In this document: in pieces, positions 18,380 to 26,507 of the stretch | Layout: every line of letters begins with the position of its first letter | Numbering within the stretch: the first letter of the stretch is position 1 | DNA from: Prolixibacteraceae bacterium | Lineage (GTDB): Bacteria; Bacteroidota; Bacteroidia; Bacteroidales; Prolixibacteraceae | DNA length: 64,000 nt | Assembly (NCBI GenBank): GCA_021740385.1 | Contig: JAIOZY010000003.1 | Location: 1-64,000, forward strand | Reading direction: 5' to 3' | Notes under the pieces: generated by a model | Databases searched by the model: none | Seen by the model: the letters and a program-made list of their open reading frames with translations, nothing else | What the model was told of the DNA's origin: nothing | Program-made: the position numbers and the translations under genes

Positions 18380-19582
18380 TTATTGTTCAATCACATACTC
18401 AAGGCAAGGATCTTTTAACGCCCGCATATCGTCCGAAGTAATCGGGATGAAAACATCGGGTTCGAGGCTGGGCGGGTCGCCGTCAACATTTAAAAAATAC
18501 TTGGTTGAGTACCATACTTTCAGATCAAGTTTATTTAAATTAAACGATTTAACCTCGCCGTAATGGTTTGGCTTTCCGCCGGTTGGTGAACCAATGAGGA
18601 TGGCGTTGGTTTTCTGTTTTAAATCGATGGCATTCAGCAAAGCGCTCGAAAACGTAAATTTTCCGATAATAACATACAGGTTGCCGGTTTGATTAATGGT
18701 TGAATTGGCTTTTATTGCATTCAGCATTGTACCAAAAATCAGCGAATTTCCCCCTCCGTTCCACCGCAGGTCGATCACCATTTTCTCCAGCTTGTTTTCT
18801 TTTATGGCATCCATTACATCCGATTTAAAACTGCTGAAAGAATATCCATCCATATTGCTGCACGAGTTGTACTGGACATACATTAGTTTTTCATCGGGTA
18901 AAGCCTTCATCCAGTATTCGGTGTTGGTATCCTGAATATAAAGTGGAAGTGTTTTTCCGGAGAAAAAACTTACCGATTCAGAGCTCAATTCCGTTTCGTT
19001 AATGGGCAACGACAACCCGCTAACCGTTTGAAAAGTAAGCTGATGTCCGTTTTCGGCAATCTCAAGGTACTCAAGCATTTGGCTACAGGATAGGTAATTC
19101 TGGACTCCGGTTTGAAGTTTTGCATCGTTTTCGTGTGGGATTATTTCACCGAAACCGGAATAGATGTCTTCGAAACCTGTTTGGTCGATTCCGTTGATCA
19201 CTTCGCCCAGCAACTCAGTGCAGTTTGCCGGGGTACGGTAACAAAACAAGCCGTCGTTGAGGTACAAAAAACTGAATGGCAGTCGTGTAAAGCACTCATT
19301 TCTTAAATCGACATTGGTATGTGCATCGCCCACATTGGTTAATATTTTCGAGAGTTCAATGACCACCTCGGCATCACTCAGGTTTTCGGTTTTAAATTTC
19401 AAATCTCCGATCTGGCCGTAGAAATCTTCTTTGCTCAGGTTGAAAAACAGGTTCTTGTGATGCTTTTCAAGGGTCTCGGCAAAATAATCGATGTTAATAT
19501 TCCAGTCGGTCGACTCGGGCGGTGCTTCGATGCAGCCGGTAAAAACGATTAGAAGAAGGAAAAAAGGAATGATTCGTTTCAT
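18380..19582 (-). CDS. S41-family peptidase, lipoprotein
   Basis: A 400-residue exported protein. Its signal peptide ends in the lipobox VFTGC, so Cys17 is probably lipidated. Residues 30-110 form a helical tricorn-core-like domain, and the second half carries the S41 fold. LRWNGGGNS (near residue 277) is the conserved Asn/Gly segment, and KFTFSSALLNAI carries the likely catalytic Ser. ILIGSPTGGKPNHYGE follows. No clear PDZ domain is seen, as in the C-terminal-processing-peptidase relatives of Bacteroidota. The substrate is unknown. It is followed on the minus strand by nothing close; the convergent HAD gene ends 82 bases away. Confidence 0.8.
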   Translation of the reverse strand: MKRIIPFFLLLIVFTGCIEAPPESTDWNINIDYFAETLEKHHKNLFFNLSKEDFYGQIGDLKFKTENLSDAEVVIELSKILTNVGDAHTNVDLRNECFTRLPFSFLYLNDGLFCYRTPANCTELLGEVINGIDQTGFEDIYSGFGEIIPHENDAKLQTGVQNYLSCSQMLEYLEIAENGHQLTFQTVSGLSLPINETELSSESVSFFSGKTLPLYIQDTNTEYWMKALPDEKLMYVQYNSCSNMDGYSFSSFKSDVMDAIKENKLEKMVIDLRWNGGGNSLIFGTMLNAIKANSTINQTGNLYVIIGKFTFSSALLNAIDLKQKTNAILIGSPTGGKPNHYGEVKSFNLNKLDLKVWYSTKYFLNVDGDPPSLEPDVFIPITSDDMRALKDPCLEYVIEQ

Positions 19583-19625
19583 GAGTTTTGAAAGATGGGT
19601 TACATGTATTTTTTATTTTTTTTTA

Positions 19626-20498
19626 CTAAAACCAATCGAAATTATCAGCAATAATAATTTCATCCTTTTTTATGTGGTGTGTTGTTTTCATAGGGATTGT
19701 TCTATATTTAAGATTAAATTTTGAAGCCAAATCCCTTATTTCTTTTGTGTTATCATACGTCAACATAAATTTACCCTGAAGTTGAGAGGTTAATTGAAAT
19801 AAAGCTTCGTGATCAATTTCGAAATGCGTGTACAGTCTTTTCCCTGCAACAGTATATGGGGGATCGATAAACGAATAAAAGTTTTTTTCATTCTTTATTT
19901 TTTCTAATTCCTCAAATGCATCGCCAGAAATAAACTTCATCTTATGATTTACAAAACCAATTGCAAAAATTCTGTCGTGTAAGGTTTTTGGATACCAACG
20001 CGATTTTATTCCTTTGCCATTCTCGCCACTTTTAATTAAACCTGATCCCTTAGTAATTATTCCGCCATGAAAAATTCGATTTTTAATGATAGTACTCAAG
20101 GCTTTCTCTTTATTTGTTTTTTTATCCTTTCCTAAAATTGCTTTTGCATTTTCTATTGTTAAGTTAAAAGAATAAATTTTTTCAGCTAACCAGGTTGGAT
20201 CTCCGTTAACAATTTCTTCCCATACAGCAGAAACATCGCTGTCTAATTCTACCATAACAATTTTATCGGCCAAATTTTCAAATGCAGCAGTAAGACTAAC
20301 TATACCCCCACCTGCAAAAGGTTCGAATAGTGTTTTCGATTGAACGGATTGTTTAAGCCATTTTCTTACAACAGGTATTAACCATGTTTTTCCTCCAGGA
20401 TATCTAAACGGGCTTCTTTGTGGAACAGATGCTACATTGACAACTTTTGAAGTTGTCTTTTCGTATTTAGTATCAAATATCGATAATTGTCCATCCAT
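19626..20498 (-). CDS. D12-class DNA adenine N6-methyltransferase (RM methylase)
   Basis: A 290-residue Dam-like methylase. Motif X is PFRYPGGKTWL near residue 31, motif I is LFEPFAGGGIVSL near residue 58 (SAM binding) and motif IV is DPPYT near residue 215 (catalysis on adenine). It starts two bases from the stop of the NotI-family endonuclease gene, on the same strand, so the two form a type II restriction-modification pair. The coding is AT-rich compared with its flanks, suggesting acquisition. Recognition site is unknown. An orphan regulatory methylase is unlikely given the partner. Confidence 0.9.
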   Translation of the reverse strand: MDGQLSIFDTKYEKTTSKVVNVASVPQRSPFRYPGGKTWLIPVVRKWLKQSVQSKTLFEPFAGGGIVSLTAAFENLADKIVMVELDSDVSAVWEEIVNGDPTWLAEKIYSFNLTIENAKAILGKDKKTNKEKALSTIIKNRIFHGGIITKGSGLIKSGENGKGIKSRWYPKTLHDRIFAIGFVNHKMKFISGDAFEELEKIKNEKNFYSFIDPPYTVAGKRLYTHFEIDHEALFQLTSQLQGKFMLTYDNTKEIRDLASKFNLKYRTIPMKTTHHIKKDEIIIADNFDWF

Positions 20499-20500
20499 GA

Positions 20501-21388
20501 TTAACTACTTATGATATCTGAGAATGATGGAGCATCTGGTGAGTTTTTTTCCAAATGATCATCAAGACGGTTTTGAAGCAAAGTAATAAATTCAGAAATA
20601 TCACCTGGTTCGGGTGTGGTAATTTTTATTAAAGCTGGTTCAAACTTTGTATAAATAATATCCGTTAGGATTAAATTGTTAACGTTATCTTCTTTATTGT
20701 ATGTTAGATCGTAAAGAAACCATGCTATATCTGCATCTGACTTTGTTGTAGTTGGAAGATCAGGAAGTGTTTCAAAAAAAGATTTTTGAAGTGCTACTGT
20801 TTGCTTCTTTTTCCAAGATTGAAAAATCCCTCCTTTGTATAGCATTTGTGGAATAAGTCGTTTTCGTGAAGATGATAAATAATCTGGTTTTGGAAAATTG
20901 TAACCAGATGGCCAGATAAAGTCATTTTTCGGATTTCTCAAATACTCTTCAAAAGGATTTCTTAAATTACCTGATATATAGACTCCTTGAACTTCAAGAG
21001 AAGTAAAATCAATTAATTGACCTTTCTTATTATATTGAATTAAAACAAAGTCGATATTTCCGGCTGATTGTCCGTTTTTATCCATTAACTTGATTTCAGA
21101 TAATGAAGTCCAAGTTGCTTTTTGGCCGAAAGCAAATTCAGCAGCATTTTCAATTATTACCCAATCTTCCCTAAATCTGACAGGACAAGTTATTACTGAT
21201 GTTCCATTATGCCAAACGCTGCAAACTCCAAGCGGATTGTTTGCTTTATCTTTTGTGCAATTGGGTACTTTATTGTTGAAAGGACATAGTTTTTGTTTCC
21301 TGTAACGTTGAGCTTTATTGCTTTCATTCTCAATTGGGAAACCAAAAACTTCTCCCAGCGGACATTTATCTTTAGTTGTTTTAGTCAT
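20501..21388 (-). CDS. NotI-family type II restriction endonuclease
   Basis: A 295-residue protein whose N-terminal third matches the NotI family pattern: EVFGFP, then CPF near residue 36, one Cys eight residues on, G-V-C-S-V and T-C-P near residue 69. In NotI these four cysteines hold a structural iron. A central acidic/Gln segment (NIDFVLI ... LEVQGVY, near residues 110-140) is the probable PD-(D/E)xK nuclease core. The gene precedes the D12 methylase by two bases. The target could be GC-rich as in NotI, but an adenine methylase requires an A in the site, so it is not GCGGCCGC itself. Low-GC coding suggests transfer. Confidence 0.8.
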   Translation of the reverse strand: MTKTTKDKCPLGEVFGFPIENESNKAQRYRKQKLCPFNNKVPNCTKDKANNPLGVCSVWHNGTSVITCPVRFREDWVIIENAAEFAFGQKATWTSLSEIKLMDKNGQSAGNIDFVLIQYNKKGQLIDFTSLEVQGVYISGNLRNPFEEYLRNPKNDFIWPSGYNFPKPDYLSSSRKRLIPQMLYKGGIFQSWKKKQTVALQKSFFETLPDLPTTTKSDADIAWFLYDLTYNKEDNVNNLILTDIIYTKFEPALIKITTPEPGDISEFITLLQNRLDDHLEKNSPDAPSFSDIISS

Positions 21389-21392
21389 TACA

Positions 21393-21400
21393 CAAAGTTA
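21393..21400 (-). promoter_or_regulatory. -7 element of the RM operon, almost abutting the ATG
   Basis: On the minus strand it reads TAACTTTG and ends four bases before the endonuclease ATG. With the usual 5-8 base distance to the transcript start, the mRNA would be leaderless or nearly so. Confidence 0.5.
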
Positions 21401-21480
21401 AAAAAAATGTTGGCCATTGAATGTCTGTGATATATTAATTGATGAAATCACAGGTGCAATACCCGAGCTTTTTAACTAAG

Positions 21481-23031
21481 TTATTTCACCTTCCTGGCCA
21501 GCGCCCCCGTTGGGCAGGCATCGGCCACCTTTTCCGCAATTTTCTTCAATCCTTCGCTTATCGTTTCGTTAAAGGGTACGCCAATCTCGACATCGAAGCC
21601 GCGGCCAATGTAGGTGAAACCAAATGCTTCACGGTGTTTTTCGGTTAAGGCCACGCAAATCCCACATTTGATGCATTTTTCGGGTTCATAAACAATGGTT
21701 TCGTGAAACTGTTTCCTGACAGCTTTCCGTTCTTCATAGGCAAACCGTTTTTGAACTGCATCGTATTCATCGGAATAATCGCGCAGTTTGCAGTTGGTAG
21801 CTTTGCGGCAGTCGCAGTGCAGGCAACGGGCAGCTTCGGATTTTACCTCTTCTTCAGAAAATCCAGTTAAAGTACCTTGCCCGGGTTCAACCCTTTTCTC
21901 ATCGACCGATTCTTTCAGGTACTGGGCATATTCCGGGATTACCAGTTTGCCAAACCGGGAGTTAAATTTCATGGGCTGGCCTTTTACCGGCAATCCGTTT
22001 AGCATTTGCCAAACCGATGCAGCAGCTTCTTTACCCTGAGCCAATGAGCGGATGGCAATTTTCGACGATCGCAAAGCGCTGCCAACAGCAAATACCTTTG
22101 GGTTGTTGGTTTGATACGTATTGCTGTCAACGATGAACCCTTTGAAGTTCCAGTCCAGGCCCCAGTATTTTTGTTCCATGGCAATTTCGCCCGAGGCTAT
22201 GATCACGGCATTATAATCCTGCTGAAGTTTTTCAAATTGTGCCTTATCGATTTCAGTGTTCAGAAAAAAATTAACGCCCAGTTTTTCAATAGCTGAAATT
22301 TCTTTATTGAGCACATTTTTGGGAAGTTTTTCATCTGGGATTTCTGTCTGTAGCTGTCCTCCAATGAAAGGGGACTTTTCAAAAACATCGCACTGAATTC
22401 CTTTGAGTTGAAGATAATATGCTGCCGATAACCCGGCCGGGCCGCTGCCAGCAATGGCTACTTTATGACCGGTGGCAGAAGCCGGTTTTTCTTCAATTTG
22501 CCCGTTCTCACCTACAAAGCGTTTCAGCAGGCAAATCGACACTGTCCCATCGATGGGTTTGCGGCGGCAGGCCCCTTCGCAGGGCGCCGGACAAATATAC
22601 CCCAACACAGCAGGCAGGGCAATGTTTTGTTTAACAATTCGGAGTGCTTCATCAAACTTTCCGGCAGCTAACAATCTGTTCATTTGAGGAATGTCCATGT
22701 GTGCCGGGCATGCAATGGTGCAGGGCGCTTCGCAATCGCCCACGTGGTCTGATAGGAGCAGTTCGAGTCCGGTGCGGCGTGCCTCGTGAATTTCTTCGTC
22801 ATTGGTCACAATGTCCATGCCCTGTTCGGCTTTCCTTGAGCACGACGGGATAAATTTGCCTGAATGGGTGTCTTTCACCAGGCAAATCATGCACGAGTTA
22901 AGGTGCCCAACCTCTTCGTTATGGCAAAGGGTTGGGATTTCAATTCCCAATTGGTTTGCCGCCTGAAGGATGGTGCTGCCTTCGGTGACTTCAATTTCGG
23001 TATTGTTTATTTTTATTTTTATTTTTATCAT
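21481..23031 (-). CDS. Fe-S flavoprotein: NuoG-type 2Fe-2S domain fused to a shortened GltD/Nfn-like FAD domain
   Basis: A 516-residue cytosolic redox protein. Residues 1-80 are a NuoG/HydA-type 2Fe-2S ferredoxin with the expected C-x10-C-x2-C-x13-C spacing. Residues 95-180 are a GltD-like double 4Fe-4S domain (CEAPC, CPAHMDIPQ, CPAPCEGACRR). From 187 an FAD Rossmann fold begins (GSGPAG near 193). The return motif NNPKVFAVGSA lies only about 110 residues later, so the inserted NAD(P)H-binding domain of GltD is missing, and the usual FAD-contacting Gly-Asp reads Gly-Ser. The C-terminus has more cysteines (CLHCDCRKATNC; CIKCGIC with a distant CPTGA). It follows the NuoEF fusion with one frameshifted small gene between, so it is probably its partner. 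No hydrogenase H-cluster motif is present. Confidence 0.8.
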   Translation of the reverse strand: MIKIKIKINNTEIEVTEGSTILQAANQLGIEIPTLCHNEEVGHLNSCMICLVKDTHSGKFIPSCSRKAEQGMDIVTNDEEIHEARRTGLELLLSDHVGDCEAPCTIACPAHMDIPQMNRLLAAGKFDEALRIVKQNIALPAVLGYICPAPCEGACRRKPIDGTVSICLLKRFVGENGQIEEKPASATGHKVAIAGSGPAGLSAAYYLQLKGIQCDVFEKSPFIGGQLQTEIPDEKLPKNVLNKEISAIEKLGVNFFLNTEIDKAQFEKLQQDYNAVIIASGEIAMEQKYWGLDWNFKGFIVDSNTYQTNNPKVFAVGSALRSSKIAIRSLAQGKEAAASVWQMLNGLPVKGQPMKFNSRFGKLVIPEYAQYLKESVDEKRVEPGQGTLTGFSEEEVKSEAARCLHCDCRKATNCKLRDYSDEYDAVQKRFAYEERKAVRKQFHETIVYEPEKCIKCGICVALTEKHREAFGFTYIGRGFDVEIGVPFNETISEGLKKIAEKVADACPTGALARKVK

Positions 23032-23089
23032 GTTTTCAATTTTGGAACGCTGATGACGCGGGTTTGGTGATAATCACGGATATTTTATA

Positions 23090-23292
23090 TCATGCTTTAA
23101 AAACTTCTTCTTTTGTATGGTGTAACTGTACTATCATTGGGGTATCTTTTCAAAATGGCAATGTATCGCTTCCCTGATATTCTGTTTCAATTCTTCAATT
23201 GTGTCGGCTTCTGTAAAAATTGAATGACCCAAGGTTTTGGCTTCCAAACCTCCTTCGGACGATTCTTGAACTATGAAAATGATTTCATTCAT
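23090..23292 (-). pseudogene. HicB-like small antitoxin gene with a one-base frameshift
   Basis: From ATG 23292 the frame encodes 52 residues (MNEIIFIVQESSEGGLEAKT ... EAIHCHFEKIPQ) and stops at 23134. The start matches the small HicB-related family often mislabelled as 2-oxoisovalerate dehydrogenase E1, normally about 65-70 residues. The missing tail is present in another frame (DTPMIVQLHHTKEEVFKA, stop at 23090). One added base in the A/T run at 23147-23150 would restore a full protein. No HicA toxin follows. It is either a decayed antitoxin or an assembly indel. Confidence 0.6.
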
Positions 23293-23373
23293 GATTTTGA
23301 CTTTCACAAAATTTACAAATAATCTTGCTTTATAAAATCAACACACTTTTATTATTATCCACCCAAAAGCCCA

Positions 23374-25749
23374 CTACAAAATTTTGGGATTTTTTTCTCC
23401 CCCTTTGGGGGAGTCAGAGGGGGCAACATCTATCGCATCCTCGGGGCACACCTGCCGGCAACTGTCGCACTTGATGCACAGCTCCTGATCGATGCTGTGC
23501 TTTTCGTGCGGAGTGAAGGCAATGGCATCAACCGGGCATTTCTGGGCACACTTTGTGCACCCTATGCAATTGTCGTTAACACTGTAACTGATCAGGTCGG
23601 TGCATTTTCCCGTTGGGCATACCCCGTTTATGTGGGCTTCGTATTCATCCCTGAAATACTTCAGTGTGGTTACAATTGGGTTGGGCGCTGTTTTTCCCAG
23701 GTTACAAAGGCTTCCCTTTTCGGTCCAGTGCGCAATTTTTTCCAGTTCGTCGAGGTCTTCCATTTTCCCTTTGCCCTGTGTAATGCGGTTCAGGATATCG
23801 AGCATCCGCTTTGTGCCAATGCGGCAAAAGGTACATTTCCCGCACGATTCATCCTGTGTGAACGAAAGAAAATATTTTGCAATATCCACCATACAGTCGG
23901 TTTCGTCGAGCACAACAAGCCCGCCGGAACCCATCATGGCCCCGATTTCGTTCAGGCTTTTAAAGTCGATGGGCGTATCGGCCAGCCAATAGGGAATACA
24001 ACCCCCCGATGGCCCGCCAATTTGTACGGCTTTGAGCTTTTTCCCGTTGGCCACACCCCCGCCAATTTCATCAATGACCTGGCGTAAAGTTATTCCCATA
24101 GGTACTTCTATCAATCCACCCCGAGCAATTTTTCCGGCCAGGGCAAAAACTTTAGTGCCTTTGCTGTTTTCGTTTCCAATCGAGTTGAATTTTTCAGCCC
24201 CGTTCTGAACAATGTACGGTATCATTGCAAACGTTTCGGTGTTGTTAATCAGTGTTGGTTTCCCGAACAGGCCTGTTTGCGCCGGGAATGGCGGACGTGC
24301 CCGTGGAAAGCCCCGGTTTCCTTCAATCGAGGCCATAAGCGCTGTTTCTTCACCACATACGAAAGCGCCCGCACCTTCATAAATTTCAATGTCGATTTTC
24401 GATGGGGAATTTTTTCCCAACACGCCCCGCTCGCGACAAATTTTCAATGCTTCGTTAACCCGTTTAACTGCCAGGGGATATTCGGCCCGGATGTAGAAAT
24501 ACCCTTTTGTGGCGCTCACGGCATAGGCGGCAATCAGCATTCCTTCAATTACCCGATACGGGTACGATTCGAGCAACATGCGGTCCATAAACGCGCCCGG
24601 GTCGCCTTCATCGCCGTTGCATATCAGGTATTTGGTGTCCGATTCCTGCACATCAACGGCAATCCATTTTGCCCCGGTGAGGTAACCGCCGCCACCGCGT
24701 CCCCGCAAGCCGCTGTCGTAAATCGTATCAATTACTTCGGAAGGTGGCATTTTCATGGCCTTTTCAAGCGCTGTAAAACCCTTATGCCTGAGGTATTCAT
24801 CGAAATCGACCGGATTAATAACCCCGCGCAGTTCGGTGGCAATAGGTATTTGTTTTCCAAGAAAAGAAGAAACCTGTTTTTCGCGCACATCGATGGAATA
24901 GCGTTCAATACTTTCCCAGTGTTCATCGGTTTGTGCTTTGTCGATAAACTGGTCAAGGGCACGGCCAAGCTTCCCCCAGAATGATGCCGGTTGAAAATGC
25001 CTGTCGATAATTCCCTGAACATCTCCCGGTTGCACTTTGGCATAAAGTATGGGTTCTTTCCCATCGGGCAAAACTTCCACAAGGGGAACCTGGTGGCACA
25101 TGCCCACGCAGCCCACGTGTTTCAGGTTAACGTTAATGCCTTCTGTTTGTACAACTTCTTCAACGGTTTTCTGAATTTCGGCGCTGCCACTCGCCTGGCA
25201 ACATGAGCCAAGACCGATGCGTATTTCCCCTTTTATTTCCTTGCCTTCCGGCGTACGGAAACGCTTCCCTTTCTTTTTGTTTTTCTGGATATCAAAATCG
25301 TCGAGTACACGGTTAACCTGGTCGGGCTGCACGTGGCCATACGTGATGTTATCGATTTGCACTACCGGGGCAAGGGTGCAGCACCCTAAGCAGCTCACTT
25401 CCGATACGGTGTATTTTCCACTTTGGTCTGTTTTTTGCGCCCCTTCAAGTTTCAGCTCACGCCTGAACGCATCGTAAACCCGACCGGCTCCCTTAACATG
25501 ACAGGCAGTACCAACACACACTTTAATGATGTGATCGCCGGCAGGTTCCATCCTGAACTGATGATAAAAACCGGCTACGCCAACCAGTTGGGCCGGGGTA
25601 ATATCGGTTTTTTTGCAAACGTAGCGCAATGCGTCTTCAGGTAAATAATTGTATTTTGCCTGAATCGCCTGTAGAATCGGGATCAGCGAATTTTTTGCAG
25701 TACCTTTTTCCGCAACAATTTGATCGATATGTTTATAGTCAACAGACAT
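23374..25749 (-). CDS. NuoE-NuoF fusion (HydC-HydB-like) NADH-oxidising flavoprotein
   Basis: A 791-residue fusion. Residues 1-150 are a NuoE/HydC thioredoxin-like 2Fe-2S domain (CVGTACH ... CLGCC). Residues 170-260 are a second thioredoxin-like 2Fe-2S domain as at the start of HydB (CCQASGS ... CVGMC). Residues 300-700 are NuoF: GLRGRGGGGYLTGAKW for FMN/NADH, CNGDEGDPGAFMDR, an SLBB segment and the 4Fe-4S motif ESCGKCTFCRIGT. The end holds a double 4Fe-4S ferredoxin (CIGCTKCAQKCP; CIKCDSCRQVCP). This is the layout of bifurcating HydBC-type subunits, which couple NAD(H) to ferredoxin. The hydrogenase subunit is not in the window. The last 20 codons run into a GC-rich repeat (DSPKGGEK). Confidence 0.88.
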   Translation of the reverse strand: MSVDYKHIDQIVAEKGTAKNSLIPILQAIQAKYNYLPEDALRYVCKKTDITPAQLVGVAGFYHQFRMEPAGDHIIKVCVGTACHVKGAGRVYDAFRRELKLEGAQKTDQSGKYTVSEVSCLGCCTLAPVVQIDNITYGHVQPDQVNRVLDDFDIQKNKKKGKRFRTPEGKEIKGEIRIGLGSCCQASGSAEIQKTVEEVVQTEGINVNLKHVGCVGMCHQVPLVEVLPDGKEPILYAKVQPGDVQGIIDRHFQPASFWGKLGRALDQFIDKAQTDEHWESIERYSIDVREKQVSSFLGKQIPIATELRGVINPVDFDEYLRHKGFTALEKAMKMPPSEVIDTIYDSGLRGRGGGGYLTGAKWIAVDVQESDTKYLICNGDEGDPGAFMDRMLLESYPYRVIEGMLIAAYAVSATKGYFYIRAEYPLAVKRVNEALKICRERGVLGKNSPSKIDIEIYEGAGAFVCGEETALMASIEGNRGFPRARPPFPAQTGLFGKPTLINNTETFAMIPYIVQNGAEKFNSIGNENSKGTKVFALAGKIARGGLIEVPMGITLRQVIDEIGGGVANGKKLKAVQIGGPSGGCIPYWLADTPIDFKSLNEIGAMMGSGGLVVLDETDCMVDIAKYFLSFTQDESCGKCTFCRIGTKRMLDILNRITQGKGKMEDLDELEKIAHWTEKGSLCNLGKTAPNPIVTTLKYFRDEYEAHINGVCPTGKCTDLISYSVNDNCIGCTKCAQKCPVDAIAFTPHEKHSIDQELCIKCDSCRQVCPEDAIDVAPSDSPKGGEKNPKIL
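23397..23425. repeat. GC-rich palindromic repeat, copy 1
   Basis: CTCCCCC and GGGGGAG pair around TTTG, followed by tcagaggggg. It lies inside the 3' end of the NuoEF-fusion gene and supplies the residues A-P-S-D-S-P-K-G-G-E. It belongs to the set of small hairpins found further along this region. Confidence 0.65.
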
Positions 25750-25775
25750 TGGTTAAAATCATTGTTACCTAAAGG

Positions 25776-26231
25776 TTATTCTCCACACATTTTTTTAGCT
25801 TCACGGATCAATTCTTCACTAATTCTAAAATCGGTTTTTTGAATCGCCTCCAAAATTTCAGTTAATGAATTGATTAATCCCTTTCTCTTTGCAATAATGA
25901 AAATACCAATGGTTCCGGTATAATCTAATCCTAAATTTCTGGCTTCACACCTGCCTTTAAATTCATCAATAATTAATAAACATTCCTCTTTCTCAATAGC
26001 TAAAGCAATTGCACTTGCCTCCGCTGAATCAAGAAAACTTTCAAGGATTTTCTGGTAATTTTTATTTTTAGGATTTTCAATTATAACAAATTCCGGAATT
26101 GCTTTTCCAAATTCCTTTGCTACGATTTCAGTGATTGTAACCGTGCCAAATAGTGATTGTAATATTTTAACCTTACCAAGTTTATCGAGTAAAATCAAAC
26201 AACTTGTATCAGATACTATAATCCTGGGCAT
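25776..26231 (-). CDS. DUF3368 PIN-like toxin
   Basis: A 151-residue PIN-domain-like protein. IIVSDTSCLILLDK at the start carries the first acidic residue. Glu in LDSAEASAIALAIE (near residue 72) and Asp in LLIIDEFKGRCEARN (near residue 88) complete the expected metal-binding set. DUF3368 proteins are toxin partners of UPF0175 antitoxins and probably cleave RNA. The start overlaps the antitoxin stop by 23 bases, indicating translational coupling. It sits 27 bases upstream of the NuoEF fusion on the same strand. Confidence 0.82.
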   Translation of the reverse strand: MPRIIVSDTSCLILLDKLGKVKILQSLFGTVTITEIVAKEFGKAIPEFVIIENPKNKNYQKILESFLDSAEASAIALAIEKEECLLIIDEFKGRCEARNLGLDYTGTIGIFIIAKRKGLINSLTEILEAIQKTDFRISEELIREAKKMCGE

Positions 26232-26454
26232 TTTTTATATCATTTTCGAGTTCGGATGGATGGTAATTAAATATTGATACATCGTAATCACCCAATATTT
26301 CCATAAAAGCTCTTTTTGACAGACCAACCAATTCGGCTGCCTGACCAAGACTCAATTTCCCTTTTTCGTAAAGCCGGGAAGCCAGTAACATTTTTGCTTC
26401 CCTGTCGTTTAGGTCGACTGTATCGGGAATATTTAATAAAATTGTTTTCATCAT
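26209..26454 (-). CDS. UPF0175 antitoxin
   Basis: An 81-residue protein. The centre (KLSLGQAAELVGLSKRAFME) is a helix-turn-helix typical of UPF0175 antitoxins. The C-terminal part is acidic and probably wraps the toxin. The start may be either of two adjacent ATG codons (26454 or 26451). It should repress its own operon and neutralise the DUF3368 toxin. Confidence 0.82.
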   Translation of the reverse strand: MMKTILLNIPDTVDLNDREAKMLLASRLYEKGKLSLGQAAELVGLSKRAFMEILGDYDVSIFNYHPSELENDIKNAQDYSI

Positions 26455-26467
26455 TTTATTCTTTTTT

Positions 26468-26475
26468 CAAAGTTA
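26468..26475 (-). promoter_or_regulatory. -7 element of the UPF0175/DUF3368 operon
   Basis: On the minus strand it reads TAACTTTG and lies 13 bases before the antitoxin start. The toxin-antitoxin pair thus has its own promoter inside the redox region. Confidence 0.5.
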
Positions 26476-26507
26476 CCTATAATTATCATTGTTTCAATAT
26501 TTTTACA

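Noticed and set aside
21481-23031. [FeFe] hydrogenase catalytic subunit
   Set aside because: The N-terminal 2Fe-2S domain is HydA-like, but the H-cluster motifs are absent and an FAD domain stands in their place.
23497-24087. Long plus-strand open frame (196 codons) opposite the NuoEF-fusion gene
   Set aside because: It lies wholly antisense to a gene with clear motifs, shows a Phe/Val-rich biased composition and no start context. It is a shadow frame.
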